Assembly: GCA_965644315.1 (NCBI GenBank)
Contig: CBFFRQ010000120.1
Coordinates: 1 to 42,402, forward strand
DNA length: 42,402 nucleotides
Reading direction: 5' to 3'
From: Caecitellus pseudoparvulus
Lineage: Eukaryota; Bigyra: Bicosoecida
The position numbers and the translations under genes are program-made. Positions 23,601-33,560 of this stretch are shown here, one piece after another. How positions within the stretch are numbered: the first letter of the stretch is position 1; every line of letters starts with the position of its first letter. A model generated the notes under the pieces. The model made no database searches. It was not told the origin of the DNA and saw only the letters and a list, made by a program, of their open reading frames with translations.

Positions 23601-26600
23601 CGCGTTGCTGCCCTTGGTACAGCGAGGAGTGGAAGTTCTGGCACACAGCCACACACACTGCGGGGAACTGCTGCTTCTGGAATTCCAGCAAGCTGGACTC
23701 TCCAGTCTTTCTTCCGCTGTCTCCGCAGCTGTGGCAGGCATGCCGCCGGGATCTGACGCTGCAGCTGGCTGCCGCGGTGCTCTTGAAACCTTGGCCGGGG
23801 CAGTGGCGGCCGCACAGCAAAGGACGCTGGCAGCGCACTTTCGAGCAGGTAAAGTGTTCCCTGCTTTGGCATTCATCCACCGCACTGACTGCAGTGTGGA
23901 CGCATCGAACCTGGCTCAAGCTTGCCGAGCCCTCAGCAGGTTTGCACTGGAGGATGGCTGCCCCAGTGTCGCACTGGAACTTCGCACTTTGGGTATGCAG
24001 CACGGGTTGCGAGCGGTTACAAGTGTGCGCGATGCTGGTGTTCTTCCTCGTCTGTCCCAATTCGCCCAACTCGCACACGATTTCTGCGTGCATCCTGCAC
24101 AACCAGCCTCGGCGCAAGCTGCGGTGCGCATCGCGTATTGGGGCTTGCGATCCGCAGCGTGTGGTGACTTGAGCATGGTACAGTCGCTGACACACCAATC
24201 AGATTGGACATCCGTGTGGGGCGAGGTGATCCAAACCGGGGTGCCTGCTCCAGTGCTGATGTCTTGCGAGACAGCAGGCTTCGCCAGCCCCCCTGCTGCA
24301 TCGCCACTCGCACGGCTGCAATCGTTGGACTCCCCCAATCCCCAGACAGCAGACTCATCACCAGGTGGAGCTGATTCAGGTTCATGGCTGCCTTTTGTAG
24401 CCTTCCTGACAGACTGCTTGGACCGCGTGGAAGCGGGCCGCAGCTCAGCCAGGCGAGGGCCATTTGCGTCCGACAGCAAGCTCAAACGTGCTCGCACTGA
24501 CTCTCTCAACAGTATGGCGGGTGCCGGGACGATAGGGAACAGTAAGCACATTGCTGAGTTGCTCAGCTTGGCGTTGGGCATGCCCCTTCCGGACGTGCAT
24601 CCATGGCTCGGAGGGCAGTTCAGCGCTGCGGTGCTCGCAGCTCTGGGCAAGGGGCACACTGCCGTGCTCCCCTACCTCCCCCGCGTGATTTCTATGCTGC
24701 TGGCATTCCCTGTGACATGTTTGCCAGTCTGGCAGAGCCTGGCCGACACAGTGCCACCTTCAGCGTGGCTGACTGCTCTGGAGAGTCTTGTGTCCTTCAC
24801 TGCGTTTGCTGTGCAGCGTGTTCCCCCCCAGCCGCGTATGCTTGGGCGGGGGCCGCCCAGCTCGCCGACATCGACTGCGACTGCCGTGGAAGGGGCGCTC
24901 CAAGCGCCTCACAAGGCAGTCGCTGCTCTGTCGTACCAGCTTCTGCGCGTGGCAGCGGCGTTCCCGCACGCATGTGTGTTCCCGGTGCTGGTGGCGGCAC
25001 AAGGCATGAATCTCGGGCGTGACGACCCGCGATGGGCGCCTCGCATCAATGCCCAGACAAGCCCTGGGGGGTCGGAGTTCCTGCTGCCCATCGTGCAGCT
25101 ACTGTGCCGTGCAGCCCCACTCGCTGAGAACGTTGTCGTTGCTTCACGTGACTTGTACCCGCTTCAACTACGGGTATCTGACGCATGCAAAGCGGTCTCC
25201 ACGGCCATGCGCGGAGACGAAGGGCAGGCAGCAGAGATTTTCGAAGAGTTCCTGAAGGACATGCTGCCAATGGAGCGCCATGAAGAGCGCTGTGACGGCT
25301 CTCATGGTCTGGGAGCGGTCAAGACCAAAGTGGCCCAGGCGCTCCGCAGGAAGCACCGTGAGGGGGCTGTCATCTCCACCGCCACATTGGAGGCAATGCG
25401 CATCATCACAGGGCAGAAGAAGTCATCTGCGGAGCTTGTCCGTCTCGTTCAGGCTGCCTCGCCGCCACCGGGCCAGCACAGGCTGCGGGACTTTTCGGCT
25501 TGGCTAGCTGACTACGACGGGCGCTTGCACCCTGTTTCTGAGGCGTGGAAGTTGCCGAATCAGTACACTCGCAACTCGGATGCCGCTCCAGCCTTTGCAT
25601 CGTCTCAAGTGCGTGTGATGACTCTGGAGTCGAAGGCGCTGTTCCTGGACTCAAAACAAAGGCCGGCGCGGTTGGGTCTCGTCGGCGACGATGGCCAACG
25701 GCACAGGTTTCTTGCCAAGGCTGGAGAAGACATGCGCATGGACCAGCGTGTCGAAGACGCGTTTGGAGCGATGAATGCCGAGGTGCAGAAAGGGCACAGC
25801 TCCCGTTCGGCTGCGCTGCAAGTGCATCAGCTGCTCGTGACGCCCACATCTACGTCTGGTGGCTTTATGCAGTGGCTTGAGGGAGGCGAGACCATGGATG
25901 CTCGGGTCACCCAAGAGCTTGACGCAAGTCATCCAGGTCTCATTCCGGGTGGCTCAGTGCAGTCTGCGGTGATGAAAGGCACAGCGCCAGGCTGCGACGT
26001 TCTGCAGCGCATGCGGGGATCCGGGCAAGCGCCCCTCGCCACGCGCATCGGGCGCCTGTTTGAGAAGTCAGACGACACAGTTGCCGCCGCGTATGACCAA
26101 GCTGCAGCAGCCATCCCCAGCACATCTTTGCAGCGCATGGTGGCAAGGCTTGCACCAGATGGCCGAACGCTGCACTGGCTGCGGCGGCAGCTTGCTGGTT
26201 CCTTGGCCGCCACAAACGCTTGCTCTTACCTGCTAGGCATCGGCGACCGCCACCTGCGGAACATCATGTTGGTGCCGTCCAAAGGTATGGTGGTCCCCAT
26301 TGACTTCGGCTACTCCTTTGGCATTGGCGCCACCAAGTTGCCTGTCATTGAGACGTACTGCATCCGCCTGACGCCCAGCCTGCGAGCCATGTTGGCACCT
26401 CTCCACACTGGGCGGTCCCTGGTCCTCCCCATGGCACGGGTGATGGGCGCGCTGCAAGATTCCTCGCAGACGCTGCTTGCCACGCTGCAGCCATTCATTT
26501 TGGACCCTGTCATGGAGTGGGAGCTGCACGCAGCTCAGCTGTCTGACAAGCTTTTACAGAGTGGCGGGCAAGAGGCCCTTGCACGTGTGCAGCAGGGAAC

Positions 26601-27189
26601 TGCCGCAAGCACAAGCTCGGAAGCCACGACAGGTGCCGATGTCCAGCTGGGAGCCTCGGGCACGCTCATTGTGTCGACGATACAGTCGGCAGCCAGCAGC
26701 TCCACGGTTGGCGGCGTCAAGCGCGGCCGTAGCCGAGGCGCCGTCAGCTTTGACATGCCAGACGCACCGGGAGATTGTGAGGGCGCCCCGACAGAAGTTT
26801 GGGAAGGCCACACCGAGCCGTCTGTGGATGGCGCGGCAGCTGCCGTTTTTTCACCGCAAGCGCAGTTGGAAGCGACGTGGTACCCACAGCTCATGCTGCG
26901 GCGGGTGGAAGCAAAGTTGAAGCGAGTGAACCCCGCCGCGATCTTGGCGGACGAGGTCCAAGACAACAGTCAGTTCCCACGTGCTGCTGGGCAAAGGGCG
27001 GTGCGCTGTGCGTTGCAAGCGATTGCTGGGGCCGAACGAGCTGACTGCTTGCGGGCACGCCCTTCTTGCAATGAGGGCCCTTTGCGCAAGTGTGAAGACG
27101 TGCAGCAGCAAATGGAGTGCCTTGTGGAACTAGCGACGGACAGTGCCCTCCTAGCCCGCGCGTGGATCGGACTTTGCACCCACATTTGA
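11685..27189 (+). CDS. DNA-PKcs-like phosphatidylinositol 3-kinase-related protein kinase
   Basis: Giant PIKK of about 5,140 residues, most like the catalytic subunit of DNA-dependent protein kinase, which acts with Ku at double-strand breaks in non-homologous end joining (nuclear). Exons 11685-11832 and 11915-27189. The N-terminal part is helical solenoid. Near residue 3326 is FRQYRAGDFPDVQAK, matching the DNA-PKcs YRxGDxPDIQ signature. The kinase domain has the ATP-site lysine in FLAKAGEDMRMD (K4651), the catalytic loop LLGIGDRHLRNIM (about 4820-4832) and VPIDFGYSFG (about 4845). Then come WYPQ and KRVNPAAI, as in the DNA-PKcs WYPRQ and GANPAVI regions, and a FATC-like end (ELATDSALLARAW). 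It is about 1,000 residues longer than human DNA-PKcs. Odd points: one 15.3-kb exon, a roughly 100-residue insertion before WYPQ, and a changed FATC tail. ATM, ATR or TOR are less likely given the two DNA-PKcs-specific motifs. No Ku gene is in the window. Confidence 0.9.
11833..11914 (+). other. DNA-PKcs-like intron (82 bp)
   Basis: Donor GTACGC, acceptor TGCAG, phase 1, at codon 50. It joins HLAEEDLF to DQVLALVLSPG. It is the only intron needed in a 15.4-kb coding sequence. It contains GGTCTTGTT about 20 nt before the acceptor, also seen upstream of the last two genes. Confidence 0.87.
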
Positions 27190-27367
27190 CCTTGCGCTGG
27201 CCGCTCAACTGACTCGGGCAAGCAAATCCAACAGCCAGCATCGCCCCAGCACGAGGTGTGGGACACAGCGGCACCTCTGCACCCGCTCCCGTATCTTGTC
27301 ACTGCACAGATTCATATCGTTCTAGCTTTTCGGGCGAGGCGCAGTCAGCGCCCCGTCAGCTGAGAGC
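27190..27367 (+). promoter_or_regulatory. gap between DNA-PKcs-like gene and ABC transporter
   Basis: 178 bp with no supported gene. An acceptor-like GTCAG is 8 nt before the transporter ATG. No AATAAA or clear TATA box is visible. Confidence 0.35.
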
Positions 27368-29601
27368 ATGGCATCTATCGTTGGCCAGATGGCCGGCTCG
27401 TCGCAAGATGGCAAGCTGCGCGAGATGAACATGGCAGAGTTCATGGCTCTGCTTCGCCCTTACTTCTGGCCCACGAATGGGTGGGATCGCGCGAGGGCCC
27501 TCAGCTGTTTCCTGTGCCTGGGCATCAGCAAGGTACGCAGCTGCGAGTGCGCGCTGGAGTTTCGCGTTTCAGCTGATGCCCCCGCTGTCGTGCAGGCCTC
27601 TGGCATTCTGGCTCCCATCTTCCTCGGCCAAGCTGTCGATAAGATTTCCAGGGGCGAGCTTCCAGTGGACTTGTTTGCTATCTGGGCAGCTCTCGTGAGT
27701 GCTGAGTAGCACGTAGGCGTTTGCCGCTATCTGGGCAGGCATCCCCTGGCGCTTTTGCTGCTGTGCAGACGTTTGGGGTGTCGGCAGGGAAGGAGGCACA
27801 GCGCATGGTATACCTTGGCGTGAAGGAGGTGGCCTACCGTGAAATCGCCTCCAGCACCTTCACACACCTGCACAGTCTGAGTGTTCAGTGGCACCTGAAC
27901 CGCCGGATCGGGGTGGTGGTGCGAGCCATGGACCGCGGCATCTCCTCTGCCGCCACTGTCGTCGACTGGCTCTTCCTGCGCCTGGTGCCGACCCTTCTGG
28001 AGGCCATCATCGTGTTCATCATCTTCACCGTCGTGTACGACGCACTGTATGCCGCCATCACTCTGCTGGTGGGTTTTACAGTGTACATGACCCTCACGTA
28101 CTTCATGTCCGAGTGGCGGCGCAAGATCCGCATGCGCCTGAACGACATGGACAACCAGGCATCAGCCGTGTACGTGGATGCCCTGACCAATTTTGAAGTG
28201 GTCAAGGCCTTCACTAACGAGGCGTGGGAGTTAGGCCGGTATGACCGTGCGGTGCAGCGGCACCAGGCCGCCACGAGACACGTGCAGATTTCACTCGGCG
28301 CGCTGAACTCCAGCCAGCAGTTCATCATCCGCCTGACACAACTCGTTATTTACCTCCTGGCTGGCGCTCAAGTTGTGGACGGCAACATTACCGTCGGCGA
28401 TTTTGTAGCGCTGACTGGCTTCGTGCTGGCGGTGTTCGGGCCTCTCGAGTTCATGGGCATGGTGTTCTCGCTCACGGTCACGGCGTACGCTGACATGACC
28501 AACTTGAGCGACCTGCTGCGCGAGAAGCCTGACATTGTGGATGCTCCCGACGCCAAAGAGCTGGTGCTGGAAGCGGGGGGGGCGGTCACACCACCCAGCG
28601 CGAGCGGCGACGCCACTGAGCCGCCTGTGGCGCTCCCAGCCAAGGCCCCAGCATTCTTGCCCCCGAGTGTGGAGTTCAAGAACGTGTCCTTTGCATACCC
28701 CGCCCAGAGTCAGAGCATCATCGACCAGCGCACTGCAGCTCGAAAGCGCGCCGAGGCGAAGCGCAAGGCGGGCGCAGCAGGAAAGGACGCAGACACAGCA
28801 GCGCCCCCTGTTGCAGAGCAGGCACCCGCTGCATCTGCTGCGGGCGTGGAGGTGGTGGTGCCAGACAGCCCGCGGTACGTGCTGAAGGATGTGTCCTTCA
28901 CGGTGCCGCCAGGCACCACCACTGCCATCGTGGGCGCCACTGGCAGTGGCAAGAGCACCATTGCCCGACTACTCTTCCGGTTTTATGACGTGACCTCTGG
29001 CAGCATCCTGGTGAACGGGCAAGCGGTGAATGGGAACCCGGAAGTCACTGCGCATTCCCTGCGCAGTGCAATCGGGCTCATTCCGCAGGACACCGCGCTC
29101 TTCCACGACACCATTGGGTACAACATCGCGTATGGGCGGCCAGGGGCCCCTGATGCCCTCCTGCAGCAGGCTGTGCGTGATGCTGCGCTGGATGAATTTG
29201 TCGCCGACCTGCCGAAAGGCCTCGACACAAAGGTGGGTGAGCGCGGCCTGCGGGTGTCAGGTGGCGAGCGCCAGCGCATCTCCATCGCGCGAGTGCTGTT
29301 GAAAGACGCCCCCATCTTGGTGGCGGACGAGGCCACTTCCGCGCTGGACAGTGTCACGGAGGCGCGGGTGCAGGCCGCCATCAGCCGGGCTCAGTTCGGG
29401 CGCACGGTGCTGGTGATTGCTCACCGCCTTAGCACGATTCGGGACGCTGACCAAATCCTCGTTCTTGACAAGGGCGAAGTGGTGGAGCGAGGCAACCATG
29501 CCGAGTTGCTGGCTACTGGCGGGAAGTATGCAGAATTGTGGCGGCAGCAGGATGCCGATGGGGGGGGCGAGGCGCAAGGCTCACAGGAAGGCGCCGAGTA
29601 A
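27368..29601 (+). CDS. Atm1/ABCB7/ABCB6-like half ABC transporter
   Basis: Half-size ABC exporter of 698 residues: one membrane domain followed by one nucleotide-binding domain. Family members (mitochondrial Atm1/ABCB7, vacuolar HMT1/ABCB6) export glutathione-linked Fe-S precursors or metal complexes. Exons 27368-27532, 27596-27694 and 27769-29601. The membrane domain carries family blocks VAYREIASSTFTHLHSLSV, RAMDRGISS, LTNFEVVKAFTNE and YLLAGAQVVDGNITVGDFV. The ATPase domain has Walker A GATGSGKST, Q-loop LIPQDTALF, signature VSGGERQRISIARVLLKD, Walker B ILVADEATSALD and the AHRLST H-loop, all intact. About 65 extra charged, Ala-rich residues separate FAYP from RYVLKDVSF early in that domain. 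No convincing mitochondrial presequence is visible and the N-terminus is short, so the membrane location is open. An alternative acceptor at 27738 would add ten residues. Confidence 0.9.
27533..27595 (+). other. ABC transporter intron 1 (63 bp)
   Basis: Donor GTACGC, acceptor TGCAG, phase 0. It joins CLGISK to ASGILAPIFLGQAVD, rebuilding the first membrane helix. It is the shortest supported intron in the window. Confidence 0.88.
27677..27738 (+). repeat. 13-bp direct repeat spanning ABC transporter exon 2 and intron 2
   Basis: GCTATCTGGGCAG occurs at 27677-27689 (coding, within FAIWAA) and again at 27726-27738 (inside intron 2), 49 bp apart. The second copy ends in CAG and creates a possible alternative 3-prime splice site. 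Confidence 0.95.
27695..27768 (+). other. ABC transporter intron 2 (74 bp) with an alternative acceptor
   Basis: Donor GTGAGT, acceptor TGCAG, phase 0. It joins FAIWAAL to TFGVSAGKEA. A second in-frame CAG at 27736-27738 lies in a duplicated 13-mer and would give a 44-nt intron with ten extra residues (ASPGAFAAVQ). The longer intron is preferred by size. Confidence 0.78.
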
Positions 29602-29768
29602 AATGCAAGGATCAAGGATTGATCAACGCAGCAGCATGCTGCACACTTGCCCCAACTTGTATTTTCTCTGAACTAGGAGCTCCAGGGCGGCTGGGTTTGT
29701 CCGACACCTTGGCCCTTGCCTCGGCGCAACGCCAGTGAGGGGCAGCAGCCACCACACAGGTGTCCAGC
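29602..29768 (+). promoter_or_regulatory. gap between ABC transporter and DNA polymerase
   Basis: 167 bp with no supported gene. CCACCACACAG, an acceptor-like sequence, lies 9 nt before the polymerase ATG. TTGTAT near 29659 may be a poly(A) element; the call is weak. Confidence 0.35.
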
Positions 29769-32358
29769 ATGGCCATGCTGCGGCTGCAGCGCGCTTGTCG
29801 GCGTTTCTCCGCGAGTGCACAGCTGACCCTCCCTGGCACGACAATCGTGAGGGACAGGGACCACGCGCAGCAGGTGCTGGAGGCGCTCATGCAGTCTCCT
29901 GAAATCGTCCACGCCTGTGACACGGAGGTGGCCGACATCGACGTCGCAAGTCAGAGCCCTGTGGGAAATGGTAAGGTCATCTGTGCATCCATATACAGTG
30001 GCCCCCATGTGAGCGGGGACAGGGAGCCCCGCATTTGGATCGACAACATGGACGAAGCTGAGGTGAGGTTCAATTTCCGCGTGGCAGCCCGGCGGCGTGC
30101 GCTGACTCGGGCAGTTCCCGAGCACCCCCGCCCCTGTGAGAGCGCAGGGCACGCTGGAGGTATTCAAGCCTTTCTTTGAGAGCGCTTCCCACCTCAAGGT
30201 ACGCGTGCGGGGCGCCGGTGTCACCCCACTTCAGCGGCGCAAGTCACCCAGCCGCTCCCCACAGCTTTGGCACAACTACGGCTTTGACCGGCACGTGCTG
30301 TTCAATGAAGGCATCGACGTTGCTGGTTTGGGTGGGGACACCATGCACATGGCCCGCCTTTGGACGACGGCCCGCGCCAAGAAGGGCGGCTACAGCCTGG
30401 AGAGTTTGAGCGCTGACCTGCTGGGTCACCGCAAAGCGCCGATGAAGGAGCGTTTTTCCGTGCCCAAGCTCAAGAAGGACGGCAGTGAGGGCAAGGAGCG
30501 AGTGCTGCCCCCAGTGGAGGAGCTGCAGCGCAACCCTGCCACACGCCTTGACTGGATTGACTACAGCACGTTTGACGCTGAGGCGACCTGGCGTGTGGGT
30601 GAGGTGTTGCAGAGCAACCTGAAGCAGCGGCACTGGGTTGGCAACCGCAGCATGTGGGACTTCTACAAGCTGTACTACATCCCCTTCGCGACGGTTTTGA
30701 CGGACATGGAGCGGGCCGGCATTCAGGTGGATGTGCAGTCTCTCCTGCCCCAGGCAGAGAAGCAGGCGTTGGCGGAGCGCAAGGCTGCAGAGGAGGCATT
30801 CTTGGACTGGGCCTGCCAGTACTGCCCTGACGCGTACCGCATGAACCCTGGGAGCGACGCCCAGAAGGCGCACTTCCTCTTCGCCCCTGCAAAGCGTGTC
30901 GCGAGCACGCGGAGGAAGGCTGCTCCAGTTGCTCTGTCACCGCCCTCGCCGCCACGGCGGGTGGCGCCACGGCCGTCACAGGCCGGCATGACCCTGGAGG
31001 AGTTTGGCGCCAAGTACAACCTGTCCATGTGCGAGGACCCAGAGGTGGAAGGCGCCGCGATGGGGGCCACTGTGCCGGAGGCCCTGGCGCCCGACGCTAC
31101 CGAGTGGCCAGGTCGGCGCAAATTCCGCGTGGACAACACCGAGGAGTGGATCGAGCCGGGAAAGAAAAAGGCGAAGAAACAGAGGAACATTCTTCTGGAT
31201 GGCCTGGGTGTGCCACCCCCTGCACGTACGGCGGCAGGCTGGCCGGCTGTGTCTGCGACAGTGCTGAGCGAGCTTGCCGGGGCCCCGTTCGCTGACCCAC
31301 CCAAGCTGGGCAGCCTGGCGCATCACTTTGGCTCAGAGGAGGAAGGGCGCGAAGCCTGCGAAGCAGTCGCCAACCTGCACCAGGTGGGCCTCATCGACAC
31401 CATGCTGAGCAACTTCATCCTGCCGCTGCAGAGCATGACTGACTCCCAGGGGCGCGTGCACTGCAGCATGAACCTGAACACTGACACAGGGCGCCTGTCA
31501 GCCCGCCGGCCCAACCTGCAGAACCAGCCTGCACTGGAGAAGGACAGGTACCGCATTCGCCAGGCGTTTGGCTGCAAGCCTGGGAACAAGCTCATCGTGG
31601 CGGACTATGGGCAGTTGGAGCTGCGGCTGCTGGCACACATGGCGGACTGCAAGAGCATGATCGAGGCGTTCAAGCTGGGGGGAGACTTCCACTCCCGCAC
31701 GGCCATGGGCATGTACGACCACATTTCCCAGGCAGTTGCGTCGGGGGACGTGCTGCTGGAGTGGGATGGCAGCGAGGGCGAGGCGCCGCCAGCTCCGCTG
31801 CTCAAGAACGAGTTCCCCTCTGAGCGGCGGCAGGCGAAGATCCTGAACTTCTCCATCGCGTACGGCAAGACGGCAGTGGGGCTGAGCAAGGACTTTGGCG
31901 TCAGTGTGGAGGAGGCCCAGGCCACTGTGGACCGGTGGTACGCGGATCGCCCCGAGGTGCGGGAGTGGCAGGCGAAAGTGCTGGAGATTGCGCGGGCCGA
32001 GGGTGCCACCCGCACGCTCATGGGGCGGTACCGGGACCTGCCTGACCTGTCCAGCTCGAACTGGGGTGCCCGCGGGCATGCTGAGCGTGCTGCCATTAAC
32101 ACGCCCATCCAGGGAGGCGCGGCAGATGTCGTGATGATGGCCATGTTGAAGCTGGCGGCCGACGAGCAACTGAAGGCGTGGGGCTGGACCATGCTGCTGC
32201 AGATCCACGATGAAGTCATCCTGGAGGGGCCAGAGGAGTCTGCAGACGTTGCACTGCAGAAGGTCGTGCAGATCATGGAGCAGCCCTTCTCTGAGCCGCT
32301 CAAGGTGGACATGATCGTGGACGCATCCATCGCGGACACCTGGTACGAGGGCAAGTGA
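29769..32358 (+). CDS. organellar family A DNA polymerase with 3-5 exonuclease (POP type)
   Basis: DNA polymerase I-like enzyme of 812 residues that replicates mitochondrial and/or plastid DNA in plants and many protists. Exons 29769-30062, 30148-30198 and 30265-32358. The start MAMLRLQRACRRFSASAQLT is a typical Arg/Ser-rich organelle presequence. Proofreading motifs: Exo I CDTEV (D51, E53), Exo II HNYGFDRHV (N119, D123, rebuilt by the second splice) and Exo III WIDYSTFDAE. Polymerase motifs: A VADYGQLELRLLAHM (D562), B RRQAKILNFSIAYGKT, C LLQIHDEVILEGP (D764). DYGQLELR, rather than the bacterial DYSQIELR, is typical of plant/protist organellar polymerases. A Lys/Pro-rich insertion with EPGKKKAKKQRN lies between exonuclease and polymerase. 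An internal GTG codon upstream is not used because the ATG follows closely and begins the presequence. The enzyme appears complete and active. Confidence 0.94.
30063..30147 (+). other. DNA polymerase intron 1 (85 bp)
   Basis: Donor GTGAGG, acceptor CGCAG, phase 0. It joins IDNMDEAE to GTLEVFKPFFES. Confidence 0.88.
30199..30264 (+). other. DNA polymerase intron 2 (66 bp)
   Basis: Donor GTACGC, acceptor CACAG, phase 0. It joins SASHLK to LWHNYGFDRH, completing the Exo II motif. The exon between introns 1 and 2 is only 51 nt. Confidence 0.92.
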
Positions 32359-32439
32359 CGTCTCCTCCCAAACCCTAATGCACCGGTATGTGGTAGCTTC
32401 TTGGTGGGGGTCTTGTTCTTCCATTTAGGACACGGCACC
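32359..32439 (+). promoter_or_regulatory. 81-bp gap between DNA polymerase and polytopic membrane protein
   Basis: Shortest intergenic gap in the window. It holds AAACCCTAA (32370-32378, a telo-box-like 9-mer), GGGGTCTTGTT (32407-32417) and a pyrimidine-rich tract ending CATTTAG eleven nucleotides before the ATG. It leaves little room for both a 3-prime UTR and a promoter. Confidence 0.5.
32407..32417 (+). promoter_or_regulatory. shared 11-mer before an acceptor-like site (copy 1)
   Basis: GGGGTCTTGTT begins 33 nt before the ATG at 32440. The same 11-mer begins 30 nt before the next gene's ATG (33776-33786). Both are followed within 12-20 nt by a TAG and then by GCACC-ATG. Confidence 0.5.
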
Positions 32440-33560
32440 ATGAGGTGCCCTGGCCCAGTGCGCCGGTGTGACATCAGGCTCCGGAGGCGGCTTGCAGCTG
32501 TGGATTGGGAGGCGCTGGCCGTTCGGCTACTCAAGGCAGCAGTCCGACAGGCTGTGGTCTGGCGCCCGCTCGTGTATGCGTTGATTAAGCCATGGAGTGA
32601 TGCACACGAGACCACTGCTCCTGCACACACGGGCAACATTTCGGCCTTCCTGAAAGTGCGTGGAGTGGTCGCTGTGCAGCAACTTCCGCAATCGCCCACC
32701 ACGCCTTGCTTCGGCTCCACCTGCAGCACTCGTTCGAGCCGCGTTGGCCATTCCCAGCGTTCTTCATTATGTATGCAGCTGCCATGTACGGGCTTTCTCT
32801 CCTGCTGCCCCAGGCAGTGGAGGCCCCAGGATTGTCACTGGCTGCCTTCCGCAGCGTGAGCTTGTGGGCTGGCATGTCGCTTGCTGTGTACGTCTACGTG
32901 AACTTCTGCATCACAGCACGGCCACACCCATTGCGATCTAGGCATGGCAGCTTGCGGGATGTCTTCGTGCTGCTGCTGCTGTCGCCAGTGATGGCTTGGA
33001 GTGCTGCGCAGGTGTGGCGAGAAGCGCCCCAAGAGGCTGATAGGCTGGCTTTTCTCACGCTCGCCTGCGCAGGGGCGGCACACCACCTGTCCTTCATCCA
33101 GCGCTTTGGTCTAGATGTCGGCTCCCTGTCAGCCCAGTGCCTGGTGGAGGGGGGCTCCTCTAAGTCCCGCATCCTGGCGCTAGTCAAGGTGCTCGCTGCG
33201 AGCTCGCTAGCGTGGTGGCATGGCGCGCTGTCGGTGTGGCGGGGGTCGGTGTGGCACTTGCTGCCCTGGAGCGCCGTGGTGCTTGGGGTGTTGGTGCTGG
33301 CGGCGCTGTCCTGCCACTACACGCACTTGCACATTCACCACTGGGCGGCAGGGCTCATGCTGATGCCGCTCGCGAGCGTGGGCTGGCCCACGGCCAGCGC
33401 AGCCTTGCTGGGCCTGGGTTGGGGCATGCTGGTGGAGGGCGCAGCTCGATGGTCTTGTGCTCCCCTGCTGCATCTGAAGTATGACATTTCCGAGGCCGAC
33501 TTGCAGCGTGAGGAGGCAAGTTTGATGCAGTGGGTGAATGACGGCAGCACGCGCATCTGA
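32440..33560 (+). CDS. polytopic membrane protein with a histidine cluster
   Basis: Protein of 349 residues with exons 32440-32655 and 32727-33560. The first 72 residues are basic and mostly soluble. About eight hydrophobic helices follow, including FFIMYAAAMYGLSLLL, VFVLLLLSPVMAW and VLGVLVLAALSCHY. Between the last helices lies HYTHLHIHHW (H269, H272, H274, H276, H277), followed by GLMLMPLASVGWP and the glycine-rich GLGWGMLVEGAARW. Five histidines in nine residues at a membrane edge suggest metal or haem binding, but this is inference. A similar LHxHHW plus VEGxAxW arrangement occurs, as I recall, in uncharacterised membrane proteins of other algae and oomycetes. I do not recognise a named family. 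The first exon rests on frame and splice-site logic, not homology, so the N-terminus is less certain than the rest. Confidence 0.75.
32656..32726 (+). other. intron of polytopic membrane protein gene (71 bp)
   Basis: Donor GTGCGT, acceptor CTGCAG, phase 0. It joins NISAFLK to HSFEPRWPFPAFF. Supported by canonical sites and by opening the long membrane-helix frame. Confidence 0.72.

Noticed and set aside
27150-27189. Frameshift or alternative exon restoring a standard FATC end in the kinase
   Set aside because: No splice donor is seen in the last codons and the protein ends at the expected length, so I report the changed tail without correcting it.
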